DNA from: Rhodobium orientis
GTDB taxonomy: Bacteria; Pseudomonadota; Alphaproteobacteria; Rhizobiales; Rhodobiaceae
DNA length: 53,966 bases
Assembly (NCBI RefSeq): GCF_003258835.1
Contig: NZ_NPEV01000041.1
Span: 1-53,966 of the forward strand
Direction of reading: 5' to 3'
A model generated the notes under the pieces. The model was not told the DNA's origin. It did not search any database and worked only from the letters and a program-made list of their open reading frames with translations. The position numbers and the translations under genes were made by a program. Below, piece after piece: positions 27,057 to 36,021 of the stretch (positions within the stretch are counted from its first letter, which is position 1; each line of letters opens with the position of its first letter).

Positions 27057-28448
27057 ATGGCCGAGATCGTCAAACGCAACAAGGCGCTTGCCGTCAGCCC
27101 CCTGAAGGCAAGCCAGACCATGGGCGCCGCGCTCGCCTTCCTCGGCATCAAGGACACCATCGCGATGCTGCACGGGGCGCAGGGCTGCACCGCCTATGGC
27201 AAGATTTTCCTGATCGGCCATTTCCGCGAGCCCGTGCCCCTGCAGACCACGGCGATGGACCAGGTGTCGACCGTCATGGGCGCCGATACGAACGTCATCG
27301 ACGGCCTTGCCACCATCTGCGGCAAGAACGCCCCGGCGCTGATCGGCCTGCCGACGACGGGCCTTGCCGAAACCGAAGGCTCCGACACCGCCGGTTCCGT
27401 CAACGTCTTTCGCAAGAAGCACCCGGAGCACGACGGCACGGCCATCGTCGCGGTGGAGACGCCGGACTATGCCGGCTCGCTGGAAGCCGGATTCGCCAAG
27501 GCCGTCGCCGCGATGATCGACAAGCTGGTGCCGGAGGCCGAGACAAAGGGCGGCGATCCGGCATCGGACCGCGTCACCGTCCTCGTCAACGGCGCGCTGT
27601 CGCCGGGCGACATCGAAGAGGTCAAGGAGATCGTCGAGGCGTTCGGCCTGGCCCCCGTCGTCCTGCCCGACCTTTCCGGCAGCCTCGACGGCCACCTCGC
27701 CGATGCGGATTTTTCGCCGCTGACGACCGGCGGCACGGACATCGCCGAATTCGCCCGCCTCCACGAGGCCCGCGCGACGCTGGTCATCGGTCAGAGCCTT
27801 TCCCATGCCGCCGACCTTTTGGCGCAGCGCACCGGCGTTCCGGAGCATCGCTTCGCGCATCTGATGGGCCTCGATGCGGTCGACGCCTTCGTCGATGCCC
27901 TGCGCCGGGTCTCCGGACGCGATGTGCCGGCGCGGCTTTCCCGCCAGCGCTCTCAACTCCAGGACGCCATGCTCGACGCCCATTTCCATCTTGGCATGGT
28001 GAAGATGGCCGTTGCCGCCGATCCGGACCTTTTGAAGGCCTATGGCGATCTCGTTACCGGCATGGGTGCCGAGCTTGCCGTTGCGGTCGCGCCGTCGAAC
28101 GCGCCGGTGCTGAAGTCCGTGCCGTCTGAGGCGGTCAAGATCGGCGACCTGGAAGACCTTGAAAAGCTGTCGCGCGCGGCCGGCGTCGACCTCGTCATCG
28201 GCAACGCGCACTGCGCGGCGACGGCCGAACGGCTGGGCGTGCCGCTGCACCGGGCGGGCTTTCCGCAATTCGACCGCATGGGCGCGCCGGCGAAGGTTTC
28301 CGTCGGCTATCGCGGCAGCCGGCAGGTGCTGTTCGATCTCGGCAACCTGATGATCGAGGCGGAGCCGGCGACCATCGCCCCCTATCGCTCGATCTATGCG
28401 CAGGACGGCGCCGACGATGCGGCCAGCTCAGTGGCAGAAGGACTGTGA
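27057..28448 (+). CDS. nifN: Nitrogenase cofactor scaffold protein NifN
   Basis: NifN is the NifK-like partner of NifE. The 463-residue product begins MAEIVKRNKALAVSPLKASQ and has HGAQGCTAYGKIF, which supplies a cluster ligand equivalent to the NifK P-cluster cysteine, and the GLPTTGLAETEGSD segment. The C-terminus is standard, without a fused NifB-C/NifX domain. It starts five bases after nifE ends, and its stop overlaps a possible GTG start of nifX. Confidence 0.97.
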   Translation: MAEIVKRNKALAVSPLKASQTMGAALAFLGIKDTIAMLHGAQGCTAYGKIFLIGHFREPVPLQTTAMDQVSTVMGADTNVIDGLATICGKNAPALIGLPTTGLAETEGSDTAGSVNVFRKKHPEHDGTAIVAVETPDYAGSLEAGFAKAVAAMIDKLVPEAETKGGDPASDRVTVLVNGALSPGDIEEVKEIVEAFGLAPVVLPDLSGSLDGHLADADFSPLTTGGTDIAEFARLHEARATLVIGQSLSHAADLLAQRTGVPEHRFAHLMGLDAVDAFVDALRRVSGRDVPARLSRQRSQLQDAMLDAHFHLGMVKMAVAADPDLLKAYGDLVTGMGAELAVAVAPSNAPVLKSVPSEAVKIGDLEDLEKLSRAAGVDLVIGNAHCAATAERLGVPLHRAGFPQFDRMGAPAKVSVGYRGSRQVLFDLGNLMIEAEPATIAPYRSIYAQDGADDAASSVAEGL

Positions 28449-28450
28449 CC

Positions 28451-28939
28451 ATGGCAGGCGCGCGGCTCGCCCGCAGATTGACGCTGGTGGAAGATTTCGA
28501 CGGGGACGGCTTCATGGAAAAGGCCCTGAAGGTGGCATTCGCCACCACCGACCAGACCCATGTGGATCAGCATTTCGGCTCGGCCGTCAGGTTCGCCGTC
28601 TACCACGTGACCATGGACGAGGCGCGGATTGCCGAGGCCATCGCCTTTGAGGCAGCCAGCCAGGACGGCAACGAGGACAAGCTGGCCGCGCGCATCGCGG
28701 CGCTCACCGGCTGCGCGGCGGTCTACTGCCAGGCGGTCGGCGCCTCGGCGATCGCGCAACTGAAGAAGGTCGGGGTGCAGCCGCTGAAGGTGGCGCCCGG
28801 CACGCCGATCAAGGCGCAGCTTGCCCAGTTGCAGCAGGAGCTGCGCGAGGGGCCGGCGCTGTGGATCGTGCGCGCCCTTTCCGAGGAGCGCGATCCGAAC
28901 CGGTTCGACGACATGGAGGCGGAAGGCTGGAGCGAATAG
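28451..28939 (+). CDS. nifX: NifX, FeMo-co precursor carrier
   Basis: NifX binds NifB-co and later intermediates and passes them along during FeMo-co synthesis. The 162-residue product has the NifX-family core (KVAFATTDQTHVDQHFGSAVRF) and a C-terminal LWIVRALSEERDPNRFDDMEAEGW typical of NifX. I prefer the ATG at 28451, nine bases after AAGGA; a GTG at 28445 overlapping the nifN stop would add two residues. Confidence 0.93.
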   Translation: MAGARLARRLTLVEDFDGDGFMEKALKVAFATTDQTHVDQHFGSAVRFAVYHVTMDEARIAEAIAFEAASQDGNEDKLAARIAALTGCAAVYCQAVGASAIAQLKKVGVQPLKVAPGTPIKAQLAQLQQELREGPALWIVRALSEERDPNRFDDMEAEGWSE

Positions 28940-28970
28940 CGCCCGGCGCCGCCACAACGGGGAGACTTCG

Positions 28971-29447
28971 ATGAACGATTTCATGGAGATGGTGGTGACG
29001 CCGGACGATCCGTCGCTGGCGACGCCGTTTGCGACCGAAATGCTGCGCCAGATGCGCGCCGTCGACAGCTACGGCACCTGGGACAATGCCGGCGACCACG
29101 AGATCCTCGATCCCTTCGTGATGACCAAGGAGCGCAAGCGCGAGGTGCCGGTGATCGGCGATCCGGACGAGCTGGTGCTGGCCCGTGTGAAGGCCTGGTA
29201 CAACGCGCTGTCGGCCTCCATCGAGGCCGAAACCGGCCTGATGGCTGTGCCCATGGTCAACCTCACCCATGAGGGCTTCGGGCGCGCGATCATCGCCGTC
29301 GGCCGGCTGATCGTCGTCGACAGGAACCTGCGCGACGTCCACCGCTTCGGCTTCAAGTCGCTGGACGCCATGTGCGAGGAGGCGACGAAGATCGTCGCCA
29401 AGGCGGTCGCGCTCATCGAAGAGCATCGCGACGTCGCCAAGCTGTAA
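28971..29447 (+). CDS. NifX-associated nitrogen fixation protein (DUF269)
   Basis: This 158-residue protein matches the NifX-associated family in length and in features such as FATEMLRQMRAVDSYGTWD, VIGDPDELVLARVKAWYNA and the C-terminal FKSLDAMCEEATKIVAKAV. The family follows nifX in Azotobacter (orf5) and many other diazotrophs; its function is not established. GGGGAGA precedes the start. It is followed by the CCE_0567-type gene. Confidence 0.92.
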   Translation: MNDFMEMVVTPDDPSLATPFATEMLRQMRAVDSYGTWDNAGDHEILDPFVMTKERKREVPVIGDPDELVLARVKAWYNALSASIEAETGLMAVPMVNLTHEGFGRAIIAVGRLIVVDRNLRDVHRFGFKSLDAMCEEATKIVAKAVALIEEHRDVAKL

Positions 29448-29468
29448 TTCCGTGAGGGAGATCTGGAT

Positions 29469-29687
29469 ATGGACGAGGAGGCGCTGAAGGCGCTGCGCAA
29501 GGCTTCCAAGAGGGCCAAGCGGATCGCCGGCGAAAAGGCCATGGAGCTGCACGACCTGGTCGAGGACCGGCTGCCGGCGGCCTATGAGGAACTGCCGCGG
29601 GTGGCCGAGGAGACCTATGCGGCGTGCAAGGAATGGGCGGAGGCGGAAGCCGCGTTGCAGGACGCCGAAGGCGCGACCGCGAGCTGA
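29469..29687 (+). CDS. CCE_0567 family metalloprotein (DUF683)
   Basis: This 72-residue helical protein has the pattern ALRKASKRAKRIAGEKAMELHDLVEDRLPAAYEEL and a late Cys in TYAACKEW. The family is named after a Cyanothece protein forming a small helical metal-binding bundle, and it sits beside DUF269 genes in nif clusters. The helix hairpin and the HDLVED region are visible; the function is unknown. Confidence 0.88.
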   Translation: MDEEALKALRKASKRAKRIAGEKAMELHDLVEDRLPAAYEELPRVAEETYAACKEWAEAEAALQDAEGATAS

Positions 29688-29700
29688 GGGATTTGATGAC

Positions 29701-30048
29701 ATGACTGCAATTACCGGCCTGACGCTCGGCGGCATCGAATGGGTGCCGCAGTTCGTCCTGGAACTCGACCCCAAGAATTGCATCGGCTGCGGCCGCTGCT
29801 TCAGGGTCTGCGCCCGCGACGTCTTGGAACTGGTGGAGCGCGAAAGCCTCGGCCTTGCCGATGACGACGAGGATGACGACGACGATCCGTTCGGCGATGA
29901 CGACGATGACGATGACGGCTTTTCCGACGACACCTCGATGGTGATGTCGCTGAAGAACCGGCTCGACTGCATCGGCTGCGAGGCCTGCTCGCGGATATGC
30001 CCGAAGAACTGTTTCACCCACGGATCGGCCGCCGCTGTCGCGGCCTGA
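29701..30048 (+). CDS. fdxB: Nif-specific ferredoxin III (FdxB) with an acidic insert
   Basis: This 115-residue ferredoxin has C27, C30, C33 and C37 (CIGCGRCFRVC) and C90, C93, C96 and C100 (CIGCEACSRIC) for two 4Fe-4S clusters. It matches the FdxB family near nifENX, beginning TGLTLGGIEWVPQFV. Between the clusters, at about residues 54-77, is a run of mostly Asp (about 18 acidic residues in 24), encoded by GAC/GAT repeats near 29861-29933. Other ferredoxins in this window lack this insert; it may set partner binding. Confidence 0.93.
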   Translation: MTAITGLTLGGIEWVPQFVLELDPKNCIGCGRCFRVCARDVLELVERESLGLADDDEDDDDDPFGDDDDDDDGFSDDTSMVMSLKNRLDCIGCEACSRICPKNCFTHGSAAAVAA

Positions 30049-30098
30049 GCTCGGCCCCTCCGGCCGAGCGAACCCTCACACCTCAAGGAATTTCTGTC

Positions 30099-30434
30099 AT
30101 GCTTCCGAAACCGGAAAAGCACGTCTTCGTCTGCGCCCAGTCGCGCGAGCCCGGCCATCCGTTCGGAAGCTGCGCGGAGAACAAGGCGGAGGACACCTTC
30201 ATGCTGTTTCTCGCCGAGGTGAAGGCGCGGGCGCTCGAAGGCCGGGTGCAGGTGACCAACAGCGGCTGCCTCGGCGGTCCCTGCGCCGAAGGCCCGACCG
30301 TCGTCGTCTATCCGGACGGGGTGAAATACCGCAACGTCCGGGAGCCGGAGGATATCGCCGCGATCTTCGAGGAGCACCTGCTTGCCGGCGCGCCCGTCGC
30401 CCGGCTTCAGGTCGCGACCGAGGGCTGGGGCTGA
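30099..30434 (+). CDS. Thioredoxin-like 2Fe-2S ferredoxin
   Basis: This 111-residue protein has the spaced cysteines of thioredoxin-fold [2Fe-2S] ferredoxins: C-x12-C early (VCAQSREPGHPFGSCAE) and C-x4-C in SGCLGGPCAEGPTVVVYPDG, followed by VKYRNVREPEDI. Members occur in the Azotobacter and Pseudomonas stutzeri nif regions. Its start at 30099 has AAGGA upstream. It ends two bases before the next gene. Confidence 0.88.
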   Translation: MLPKPEKHVFVCAQSREPGHPFGSCAENKAEDTFMLFLAEVKARALEGRVQVTNSGCLGGPCAEGPTVVVYPDGVKYRNVREPEDIAAIFEEHLLAGAPVARLQVATEGWG

Positions 30435-30436
30435 CC

Positions 30437-30862
30437 ATGGCGGCAGATCCGTTCCAGGCGAACCGGGTGATCCTCATCCACAAGCAGCCGACCAGCGCGC
30501 GGATCCGCTTCTTCCTGCACGACACCGGCAGCATCTGCGGCTTCTCTCCCTTGCCGGAGGGGGCCGCGATGGCGATGCACGGCGGCGGCGTGGTGGCGTT
30601 TCCCGGAACGATCGTGACTGCCGCCGCCGAGCGCCTCGGCCTCGATACCGCCGATCTTGCCGCCGAGCCCGGCTTTGCCGCCACCGTCGATGCCGACGGT
30701 GGCCAGATTGCCGTCCACCTCGCCCGCTTCACCGCTATCGATCCGCCGTTCGAGATGACCGACGACTGGGGCGGCAAATTCATCGAGCTGACCGAGGCGC
30801 GCAGCCTGCCGCCGGTCGAGCTGCAGCTCCTGCGCGACGCCTACGAGGCGCTGATCGGCTGA
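30437..30862 (+). CDS. Conserved nif-operon protein of unknown function (141 aa)
   Basis: I do not recognise this family. The 141-residue soluble protein starts MAADPFQANRVILIHKQPTS and has a His/Gly turn (MAMHGGGVVAFPGT), a beta-rich middle, and a C-terminal helix (VELQLLRDAYEALIG). There is no clear cofactor motif. It is the last gene of the nifENX unit, two bases after the ferredoxin, and precedes the NifA-type site of the modE promoter. Confidence 0.75.
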   Translation: MAADPFQANRVILIHKQPTSARIRFFLHDTGSICGFSPLPEGAAMAMHGGGVVAFPGTIVTAAAERLGLDTADLAAEPGFAATVDADGGQIAVHLARFTAIDPPFEMTDDWGGKFIELTEARSLPPVELQLLRDAYEALIG

Positions 30863-30881
30863 CGGCCCAGCCGGACAATCT

Positions 30882-30897
30882 TGTCAGCTTTGCGACA
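30882..30897. promoter_or_regulatory. NifA upstream activator site, modE
   Basis: This is a perfect TGT-N10-ACA (TGTCAGCTTTGCGACA), about 100 bases upstream of the modE -24 box. Confidence 0.75.
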
Positions 30898-30995
30898 AAG
30901 ATTCGGGTGACGGCCGCGACACCACGGTGTTTCCGGTCATCTTACTGACACTCTGAATCGGTGGGAATTCCCGGAAATCCGGTCATTTTCCCAAT

Positions 30996-31011
30996 TGGCA
31001 CAAAGGCTGCA
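30996..31011 (+). promoter_or_regulatory. Sigma-54 promoter for modEABC
   Basis: TGGCAC-AAAGG-CTGCA has a perfect -24 box and keeps GG and GC ten bases apart; the -12 box has C in place of the first T. Transcription would start near 31022. Several small palindromes (GGGAATTCCC at 30963-30972) lie just upstream. Confidence 0.75.
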
Positions 31012-31037
31012 TTCCGGTCAGGTGTTGACATGCCAAC

Positions 31038-31062
31038 CGTTATGCAGTCGAAGTAAATAACG
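31038..31062. promoter_or_regulatory. Probable ModE-binding site (Mo-box) at the modE start
   Basis: CGTTAT and ATAACG form an inverted repeat separated by 13 bases, resembling the CGTTATAT...ATAACG boxes of ModE/MopA targets. It ends two bases before the modE ATG, so bound ModE would block transcription from the sigma-54 start or cover the ribosome site. Canonical boxes are longer in each arm, hence moderate confidence. Confidence 0.55.
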
Positions 31063-31064
31063 CC

Positions 31065-31874
31065 ATGACCACCGACACGAACGTTCTCACACCTGTCCTG
31101 TCTTTCCTCGATGCCGAGGGGCACCGCGCCGGCGAAGACCGGTTCCGGCTGATCGACGCCATCGATCGGCTGGGGTCGATCTCGGCCGCCGCCCGCGACC
31201 AGGGGCTCAGCTACAAGGGCGCCTGGGACGCGGTCAATGCCCTCAACAACCTGTTCTCAAAGCCGCTCGTCGTTGCCCGCCCCGGCGGCCGGCACGGCGG
31301 CGGTGCCGAGGTCACGCGGGAGGGGCGGCGCGCGATTGCCGCCCACAAGCTTCTGACCGAACGGCTGGGTACCGTCCTTGCCGACCTCGACGCCGCGCTT
31401 TCCGGCACTGCCGACGGCGGCCTCAGTCCCCTTTTGTGGAGTTTCGCCATGAAGACCAGCGCCCGGAACACCTATTACGGCATCGTCAGCCATGTGCAGG
31501 CCGGCGCCGTAAATTCGGAGATCTCGCTCGACATTTCCGAGGAGACGACGCTGACGGCGATCATCACCAACCAGAGCGCCATCTCGCTCGGCATCCATCC
31601 GGGCCGCGAGGTGTTCGCGCTGATCAAGGCTTCGACGCCGATCCTGATGCGCGCGGACGAGACCGCCAGGACCTCGGCCCGCAACCGCATCTGCGGCACC
31701 GTCGCCGCGGTCACCCCCGGCGCGGTCAACACCGAGGTCGTCATCGACATCGGCGCCGGCAAGACGCTCGTCGCCATCGTCACCAAGGCGAGCGCGGAGG
31801 ACCTGGAATTCCAGCCGGGCGAGCGCGCCTGCGCCCTCATCAAGGCCTCCCACATCATTCTCGGCGTCGACTGA
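31065..31874 (+). CDS. modE: Molybdate-responsive regulator ModE
   Basis: ModE binds molybdate and controls Mo uptake and Mo-enzyme genes. The 269-residue product has an N-terminal LysR-like winged helix-turn-helix (LIDAIDRLGSISAAARDQGL then SYKGAWDAVNALN) and two tandem Mop domains (about 128-198 and 200-268), each with the SARN-type start (TSARNTYYGIVSHV and TSARNRICGTVAAV) and the LIKAS segment. It heads modEABC and follows a NifA-type promoter, with a Mo-box-like repeat at its start. Confidence 0.96.
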   Translation: MTTDTNVLTPVLSFLDAEGHRAGEDRFRLIDAIDRLGSISAAARDQGLSYKGAWDAVNALNNLFSKPLVVARPGGRHGGGAEVTREGRRAIAAHKLLTERLGTVLADLDAALSGTADGGLSPLLWSFAMKTSARNTYYGIVSHVQAGAVNSEISLDISEETTLTAIITNQSAISLGIHPGREVFALIKASTPILMRADETARTSARNRICGTVAAVTPGAVNTEVVIDIGAGKTLVAIVTKASAEDLEFQPGERACALIKASHIILGVD

Positions 31875-31934
31875 TCCGTCCTCCCAACGGTCCGTCGAGT
31901 GTCGCGTCGCCCAACCCAACCACAGGAGTTTCTC

Positions 31935-32699
31935 ATGTTTTTGAAATCGACCGCCCGCTTCGGCCGGGCCACCCTTCTTGCCGCCCTCGTGGCCGGCATC
32001 TCCGCCCCGGCGCTTGCCGGCGAGGTCAAGGTCGCCGTTGCGGCCAACTTCACGGCCGCCGCCAAGGATATCGGCGCGGCGTTCAAGTCCGAGACCGGCC
32101 ACGACGCCGTGCTCTCCTTCGGCTCCACCGGCAAGCTCTACACCCAGATCGCCAATGGCGCGCCGTTCGAAGTGTTCCTCGCCGCCGACCAGGCGCGGCC
32201 GGAAAAGACCGAGAAGGAGGGCCTCGCCGTCGACGGCAGCCGCTTCACCTACGCCGTCGGCAAGATCGTGCTCTACAGCCTTGATCCGGACCTCGTCGAC
32301 GACGGCGGCAAAGTGCTGGAAGGCGACGGCTTCACCCGGCTTGCCGTCGCCAATCCCAAGACCGCGCCCTATGGAACTGCGGCCGTGGAAGCGCTGAAGG
32401 GGCTCGGTCTCTACGATACGGTCGAGAGCCGGCTCGTCTTTGGCGAGAATATCGGCCAGACCTTCCAGTTCGTCGCCACCGGCAACGCCCAGCTCGGCTT
32501 CGTCGCGCTCTCCCAGATCGCCGGCAACGATGACGGGTCCCGCTGGGCGGTTCCGGGGGACCTTTACAAGCCGATCCGCCAGGACGCCGTGCTTCTCAAG
32601 ACCGGTGCCGACAGCGAGGCGGCCGCGGCCTTCCTATCCTTCCTTAAGGGATCGTCCGCGGCCGCCATCATTGAAGGGTATGGCTACGGCGTGGAATAA
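31935..32699 (+). CDS. modA: Molybdate ABC transporter substrate-binding protein ModA
   Basis: ModA binds molybdate in the periplasm. The 254-residue product has a Sec signal peptide ending near ALA-GE (about residue 28), then VAVAANFTAAAKDIG, FGSTGKLYTQI and NPKTAPYGTAAVEAL, which are typical ligand-binding segments. The ATG at 31935 has CACAGGAG upstream; an upstream in-frame start at 31899 would put charged residues before the signal and is rejected. Confidence 0.96.
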   Translation: MFLKSTARFGRATLLAALVAGISAPALAGEVKVAVAANFTAAAKDIGAAFKSETGHDAVLSFGSTGKLYTQIANGAPFEVFLAADQARPEKTEKEGLAVDGSRFTYAVGKIVLYSLDPDLVDDGGKVLEGDGFTRLAVANPKTAPYGTAAVEALKGLGLYDTVESRLVFGENIGQTFQFVATGNAQLGFVALSQIAGNDDGSRWAVPGDLYKPIRQDAVLLKTGADSEAAAAFLSFLKGSSAAAIIEGYGYGVE

Positions 32700-32735
32700 C
32701 CATAGGCGGGACAGGCAAAACGGAGCGGGCATCCA

Positions 32736-33401
32736 ATGTGGGAAGCGGTCATCCTGACGGTAAAGCTGGCGACGATCACCACGGCGGTGCTTCTCGTCGT
32801 CGGCACGCCGATCGCTTGGTGGCTCGCCCGCTCCACGGCCTGGTGGAAGGAGGCGGTCGGCGCGGTGGTCTCGCTGCCGCTGGTGCTGCCTCCGACCGTG
32901 CTCGGCTTCTACCTGCTCATCGCGCTCGCCCCGTCGAGCCCGCTGGGCCAGGGCGCGGCCGCGATCTTTGGCCATACGCTGCCCTTCACCTTCGCCGGCC
33001 TAGTCGTTGCCTCGGTGATCTATTCGCTGCCCTTCGTCGTCCAGCCGGTGCGCAACGCCTTTGAGGCGTTCGGCGACCGGCCGCTGGAAGTGGCGGCGAC
33101 GCTGAGGGCCTCGCCGCTCGACAGCTTCTTCACCGTCGCCCTGCCGCTCGCCCGGCCGGGGCTCTTGACAGGAGCCGTCCTCGGCTTTGCCCATACGGTC
33201 GGCGAGTTTGGCGTCGTCCTCATGATCGGCGGCAATATTCCCGGCGAGACCAAGGTGCTCTCCATCGCCATCTACGACTATGTGGAGACGCTGGAATGGG
33301 GCAAGGCGCATATCCTGTCGGCCGGCATGCTGGTGTTTTCCTTCCTCGTCATCCTCGTCATGATGGTGACCGAACGGCGGCTGCGGAACCGGCTGACATG
33401 A
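32736..33401 (+). CDS. modB: Molybdate ABC transporter permease ModB
   Basis: ModB forms the membrane channel for molybdate. The 221-residue product has about five membrane segments, the [11 protein letters not shown] segment and the cytoplasmic EAA loop contacting ModC ([25 protein letters not shown]). It starts 36 bases after modA and its stop overlaps the modC start (ATGA). Confidence 0.96.
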   Translation: MWEAVILTVKLATITTAVLLVVGTPIAWWLARSTAWWKEAVGAVVSLPLVLPPTVLGFYLLIALAPSSPLGQGAAAIFGHTLPFTFAGLVVASVIYSLPFVVQPVRNAFEAFGDRPLEVAATLRASPLDSFFTVALPLARPGLLTGAVLGFAHTVGEFGVVLMIGGNIPGETKVLSIAIYDYVETLEWGKAHILSAGMLVFSFLVILVMMVTERRLRNRLT

Positions 33402-34513
33402 GCTTGTCCGATACCGATACGCCGCCGGAAATCGAAGCAAGATTCCGGGGACGCAGGGGCGCGTTCGACCTCGACGTTGCCTTTTCCTTTCCCGCGCGCG
33501 GCATGACGGCGCTCTTCGGGCCCTCCGGCTGCGGCAAGACGACGATCCTTCGCTGCATGGCCGGGCTGGAGCGGATGGAGGAGGGCCGCCTCGTCGTCAA
33601 CGGGGCGCTCTGGCAGGACGACAAAACCTTCGTTCCGACCCACAAGCGGCCGATCGGCTATGTCTTCCAGGAGGCGAGCCTTTTTGCGCATCTGTCGGTG
33701 CGCGAGAACCTTCTCTTCGGCAAGCGGCGGACGCGGGCGACCCGCGCCGGGCTCGACCTCGACGAGGTGGTGCGGCTCCTCGGCCTCACCGACCTTATGG
33801 GCCGCTCGCCGCTCAGGCTTTCCGGCGGCGAGCGTCAGCGCGTGGCGATCGGCCGGGCGATCCTGGCGACGCCGGAAATCCTCCTGATGGACGAGCCGCT
33901 CGCCGCCCTCGACCGGTTCGCGAAAAACGAGATCCTGCCCTATCTGGAGCGCCTCCACGAGGAGCTGGCGATCCCGGTGCTGTTCGTGACCCACGACCTC
34001 CTGGAAGCCGAACGGCTCGCCGACCGCATGGTGCTGATGGACAAGGGCCTCGTTCGCGCCAACGAGCCGATCGACGAACTCCTTGCCGACCCGAGCCTGC
34101 CGCTCGCCCGCATGCCGGAGGCGACGGCGGTTCTCACCGGCAAGGTCACCGACATCGACGAGGTCTACGGGCTTTCCACGCTGATGGTCTCCGGCGCGGA
34201 GTTCCTCATTCCCGGCAATCTCGGCCCGGTCGGCTCGGTCCGGCGGCTGCGCGTCGCCGCGTCCGATGTTGGCCTCACCCGGTCGCGGGCGAGCGGCGGC
34301 TCCAGCATCCTCAACGGCCCGGTCGCGCGCATCACCGATGTGCAGCCGATGGGCGACTTCCAGATGACGGTGTTCTTGAAGATCGGCCCGGGCGGGCGCG
34401 GCGCACCGCTGCTTGCCCGCATCACCCGGAAGTCCTGGGACACGCTCGGGCTCGAGGTCGGCGACCTCGTCCATGCGCTGATCAAGAGTGCGGCGCTGGC
34501 GAAGGATGTGTAG
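33398..34513 (+). CDS. modC: Molybdate ABC transporter ATP-binding protein ModC
   Basis: ModC drives molybdate import. The 371-residue product has Walker A GPSGCGKT, the Q-loop FQEASLF, the ABC signature [14 protein letters not shown], Walker [13 protein letters not shown], the switch His in VTHD, and a C-terminal Mop-type regulatory domain (about 290-365, ending [18 protein letters not shown]). It is the last gene of modEABC, which lies between the nifENX and iscA-nifUSV units. Confidence 0.96.
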   Translation: MSLSDTDTPPEIEARFRGRRGAFDLDVAFSFPARGMTALFGPSGCGKTTILRCMAGLERMEEGRLVVNGALWQDDKTFVPTHKRPIGYVFQEASLFAHLSVRENLLFGKRRTRATRAGLDLDEVVRLLGLTDLMGRSPLRLSGGERQRVAIGRAILATPEILLMDEPLAALDRFAKNEILPYLERLHEELAIPVLFVTHDLLEAERLADRMVLMDKGLVRANEPIDELLADPSLPLARMPEATAVLTGKVTDIDEVYGLSTLMVSGAEFLIPGNLGPVGSVRRLRVAASDVGLTRSRASGGSSILNGPVARITDVQPMGDFQMTVFLKIGPGGRGAPLLARITRKSWDTLGLEVGDLVHALIKSAALAKDV

Positions 34514-34548
34514 GGAAAACGACGGCGGGCGGACGAACTGCGCCCGCT

Positions 34549-34564
34549 TGTCGCAGCAGCGACA
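34549..34564. promoter_or_regulatory. NifA upstream activator site 1, iscA-nifUSV
   Basis: This is a perfect TGT-N10-ACA (TGTCGCAGCAGCGACA), about 100 bases upstream of the -24 box. Confidence 0.75.
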
Positions 34565-34582
34565 TATGCCGGTTCGCTGAAT

Positions 34583-34598
34583 TGTCGTAAAGGCGACA
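34583..34598. promoter_or_regulatory. NifA upstream activator site 2, iscA-nifUSV
   Basis: This is a perfect TGT-N10-ACA (TGTCGTAAAGGCGACA), 34 bases from site 1, the same spacing as the nifB pair. Confidence 0.78.
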
Positions 34599-34665
34599 AC
34601 GGCCCGGCGATGCGAAATTCGCTGAAATCCCGCAGTTTCAACGCTTTAAGAAAGCCTTAAACGGC

Positions 34666-34681
34666 TGGCACGGCTCTTGCT
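34666..34681 (+). promoter_or_regulatory. Sigma-54 promoter for iscA-nifUSV
   Basis: TGGCAC-GGCTC-TTGCT is a full consensus -24/-12 element, with transcription expected near 34692. Confidence 0.92.
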
Positions 34682-34723
34682 GATCTTCTCCCGACATCAC
34701 TCCACGGGATGAGGACCGAGCCC

Positions 34724-35047
34724 ATGCTGACCCTGACCGACAAGGCCCGCGAGACCATCGACCGGCTGATCGCCTCCGCCGACCAACCGCTGACCGGCCT
34801 GAAGATCGCGGTCAATTCGGGCGGCTGCTCGGGCCTGCAATACGGCATGGCGCTGGTCGAGACGCCGGCCGCCGACGACCAGGTCGTCGATTGCAACGGC
34901 ACCAAGGTCTATGTCGATCCGCTGAGCGTGGAAATCCTCTCCGGCACGACCATCGATTTCGTCGAAAGCCTGGAAGGCTCCGGCTTCACCTTCGACAATC
35001 CGAACGCGGCGTCCAAATGCGCCTGCGGCAAGAGCTTCGCCGCCTAG
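34724..35047 (+). CDS. Nif-type A-type Fe-S carrier (HesB/IscA-nif)
   Basis: A-type carriers accept or deliver iron-sulfur clusters. The 107-residue product has the family cysteines in [11 protein letters not shown] and the C-terminal KCACGKSF (C-x-C-G). It is the first gene of the iscA-nifUSV operon, as in Azotobacter. I use the ATG at 34724, preceded by GAGGA; an ATG at 34709 would add five residues. Confidence 0.94.
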   Translation: MLTLTDKARETIDRLIASADQPLTGLKIAVNSGGCSGLQYGMALVETPAADDQVVDCNGTKVYVDPLSVEILSGTTIDFVESLEGSGFTFDNPNAASKCACGKSFAA

Positions 35048-35082
35048 AGCATCCCCTCCTTCAGCAACAGCGAGACGACGCC

Positions 35083-36021
35083 ATGTGGGACTATTCCGAG
35101 ACCGTCAAGGAACACTTCTACAACCCGCGCAATGCCGGCGCGATCGATGGCGCCAACGCCACCGGCGACGTCGGCTCGCTGTCCTGCGGCGACGCGCTGC
35201 GCCTGACGCTGAAGGTCAATCCCGACACCGAGGTGATCGAGGATGCCGGCTTCCAGACCTTCGGCTGCGGCTCGGCGATCGCGTCCTCTTCGGCGCTGAC
35301 GGAAATCATCAAGGGCATGACCCTGGAAGAGGCCTTGAAGGTCTCCAACCAGGACATCGCCGACTATCTCGACGGCCTGCCGCCGGAAAAGATGCACTGC
35401 TCGGTGATGGGCCGGGAAGCGTTGCAGGCGGCCGTTGCCGACTACAAGGGCGAGGAGTGGAAGGACGACCACGAGGAAGGCGCGCTGATCTGCAAGTGCT
35501 TTGCCGTCGATGCCGTCCTCATCGAGGAGACCGTGCGCGCCAACGGGCTGACGACGGTCGAGGAGGTCGCCCACTACACCAAGGCCGGCGGCGGCTGCGC
35601 CTCCTGCCATGAGGGCATCGAGGAGATCCTTGCCAAGGTGCTGGCCGAGGCCGGCGCGACCTTCGATCCGGAAGCCGCGCCCAAGCCCGTCGTGGAAGCG
35701 ACGCCAGCGGCTCTCGTTGCCGGCATGACCGGCGTCCAGCGCATCAAGAAGATCGATGAGGTGATCGAGAGCCTGCGCCCCATGCTGCAGGCCGATGCGG
35801 GCGACGTGGAGCTGGTCGAGGTCATGGAGGACAAGGTCTACGTCAACATGAAGGGCGCCTGCATCAACTGCCAGCTCGCCTCGGTCACCCTCAACGGCAT
35901 CCAGGAAAAGCTGGTGGAGGAACTCGGCGAGTTCATCCGCGTCATTCCGGCGAGCCAGCTTGCCAAGGGCCCGGCGAAGAAGCCGGCGATGGTGCCGCTC
36001 GGCGAGCTGGTGCAGTCATGA
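35083..36021 (+). CDS. nifU: Fe-S cluster assembly scaffold NifU
   Basis: NifU is the three-domain scaffold for nitrogenase clusters. The 312-residue product has an IscU-like N-domain (C35, C62, C106), a central permanent [2Fe-2S] domain (C137, C139, C172, C175) and a C-terminal Nfu domain with CINC ([13 protein letters not shown]). The length is typical. Its stop overlaps the nifS start (ATGA). Confidence 0.98.
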   Translation: MWDYSETVKEHFYNPRNAGAIDGANATGDVGSLSCGDALRLTLKVNPDTEVIEDAGFQTFGCGSAIASSSALTEIIKGMTLEEALKVSNQDIADYLDGLPPEKMHCSVMGREALQAAVADYKGEEWKDDHEEGALICKCFAVDAVLIEETVRANGLTTVEEVAHYTKAGGGCASCHEGIEEILAKVLAEAGATFDPEAAPKPVVEATPAALVAGMTGVQRIKKIDEVIESLRPMLQADAGDVELVEVMEDKVYVNMKGACINCQLASVTLNGIQEKLVEELGEFIRVIPASQLAKGPAKKPAMVPLGELVQS

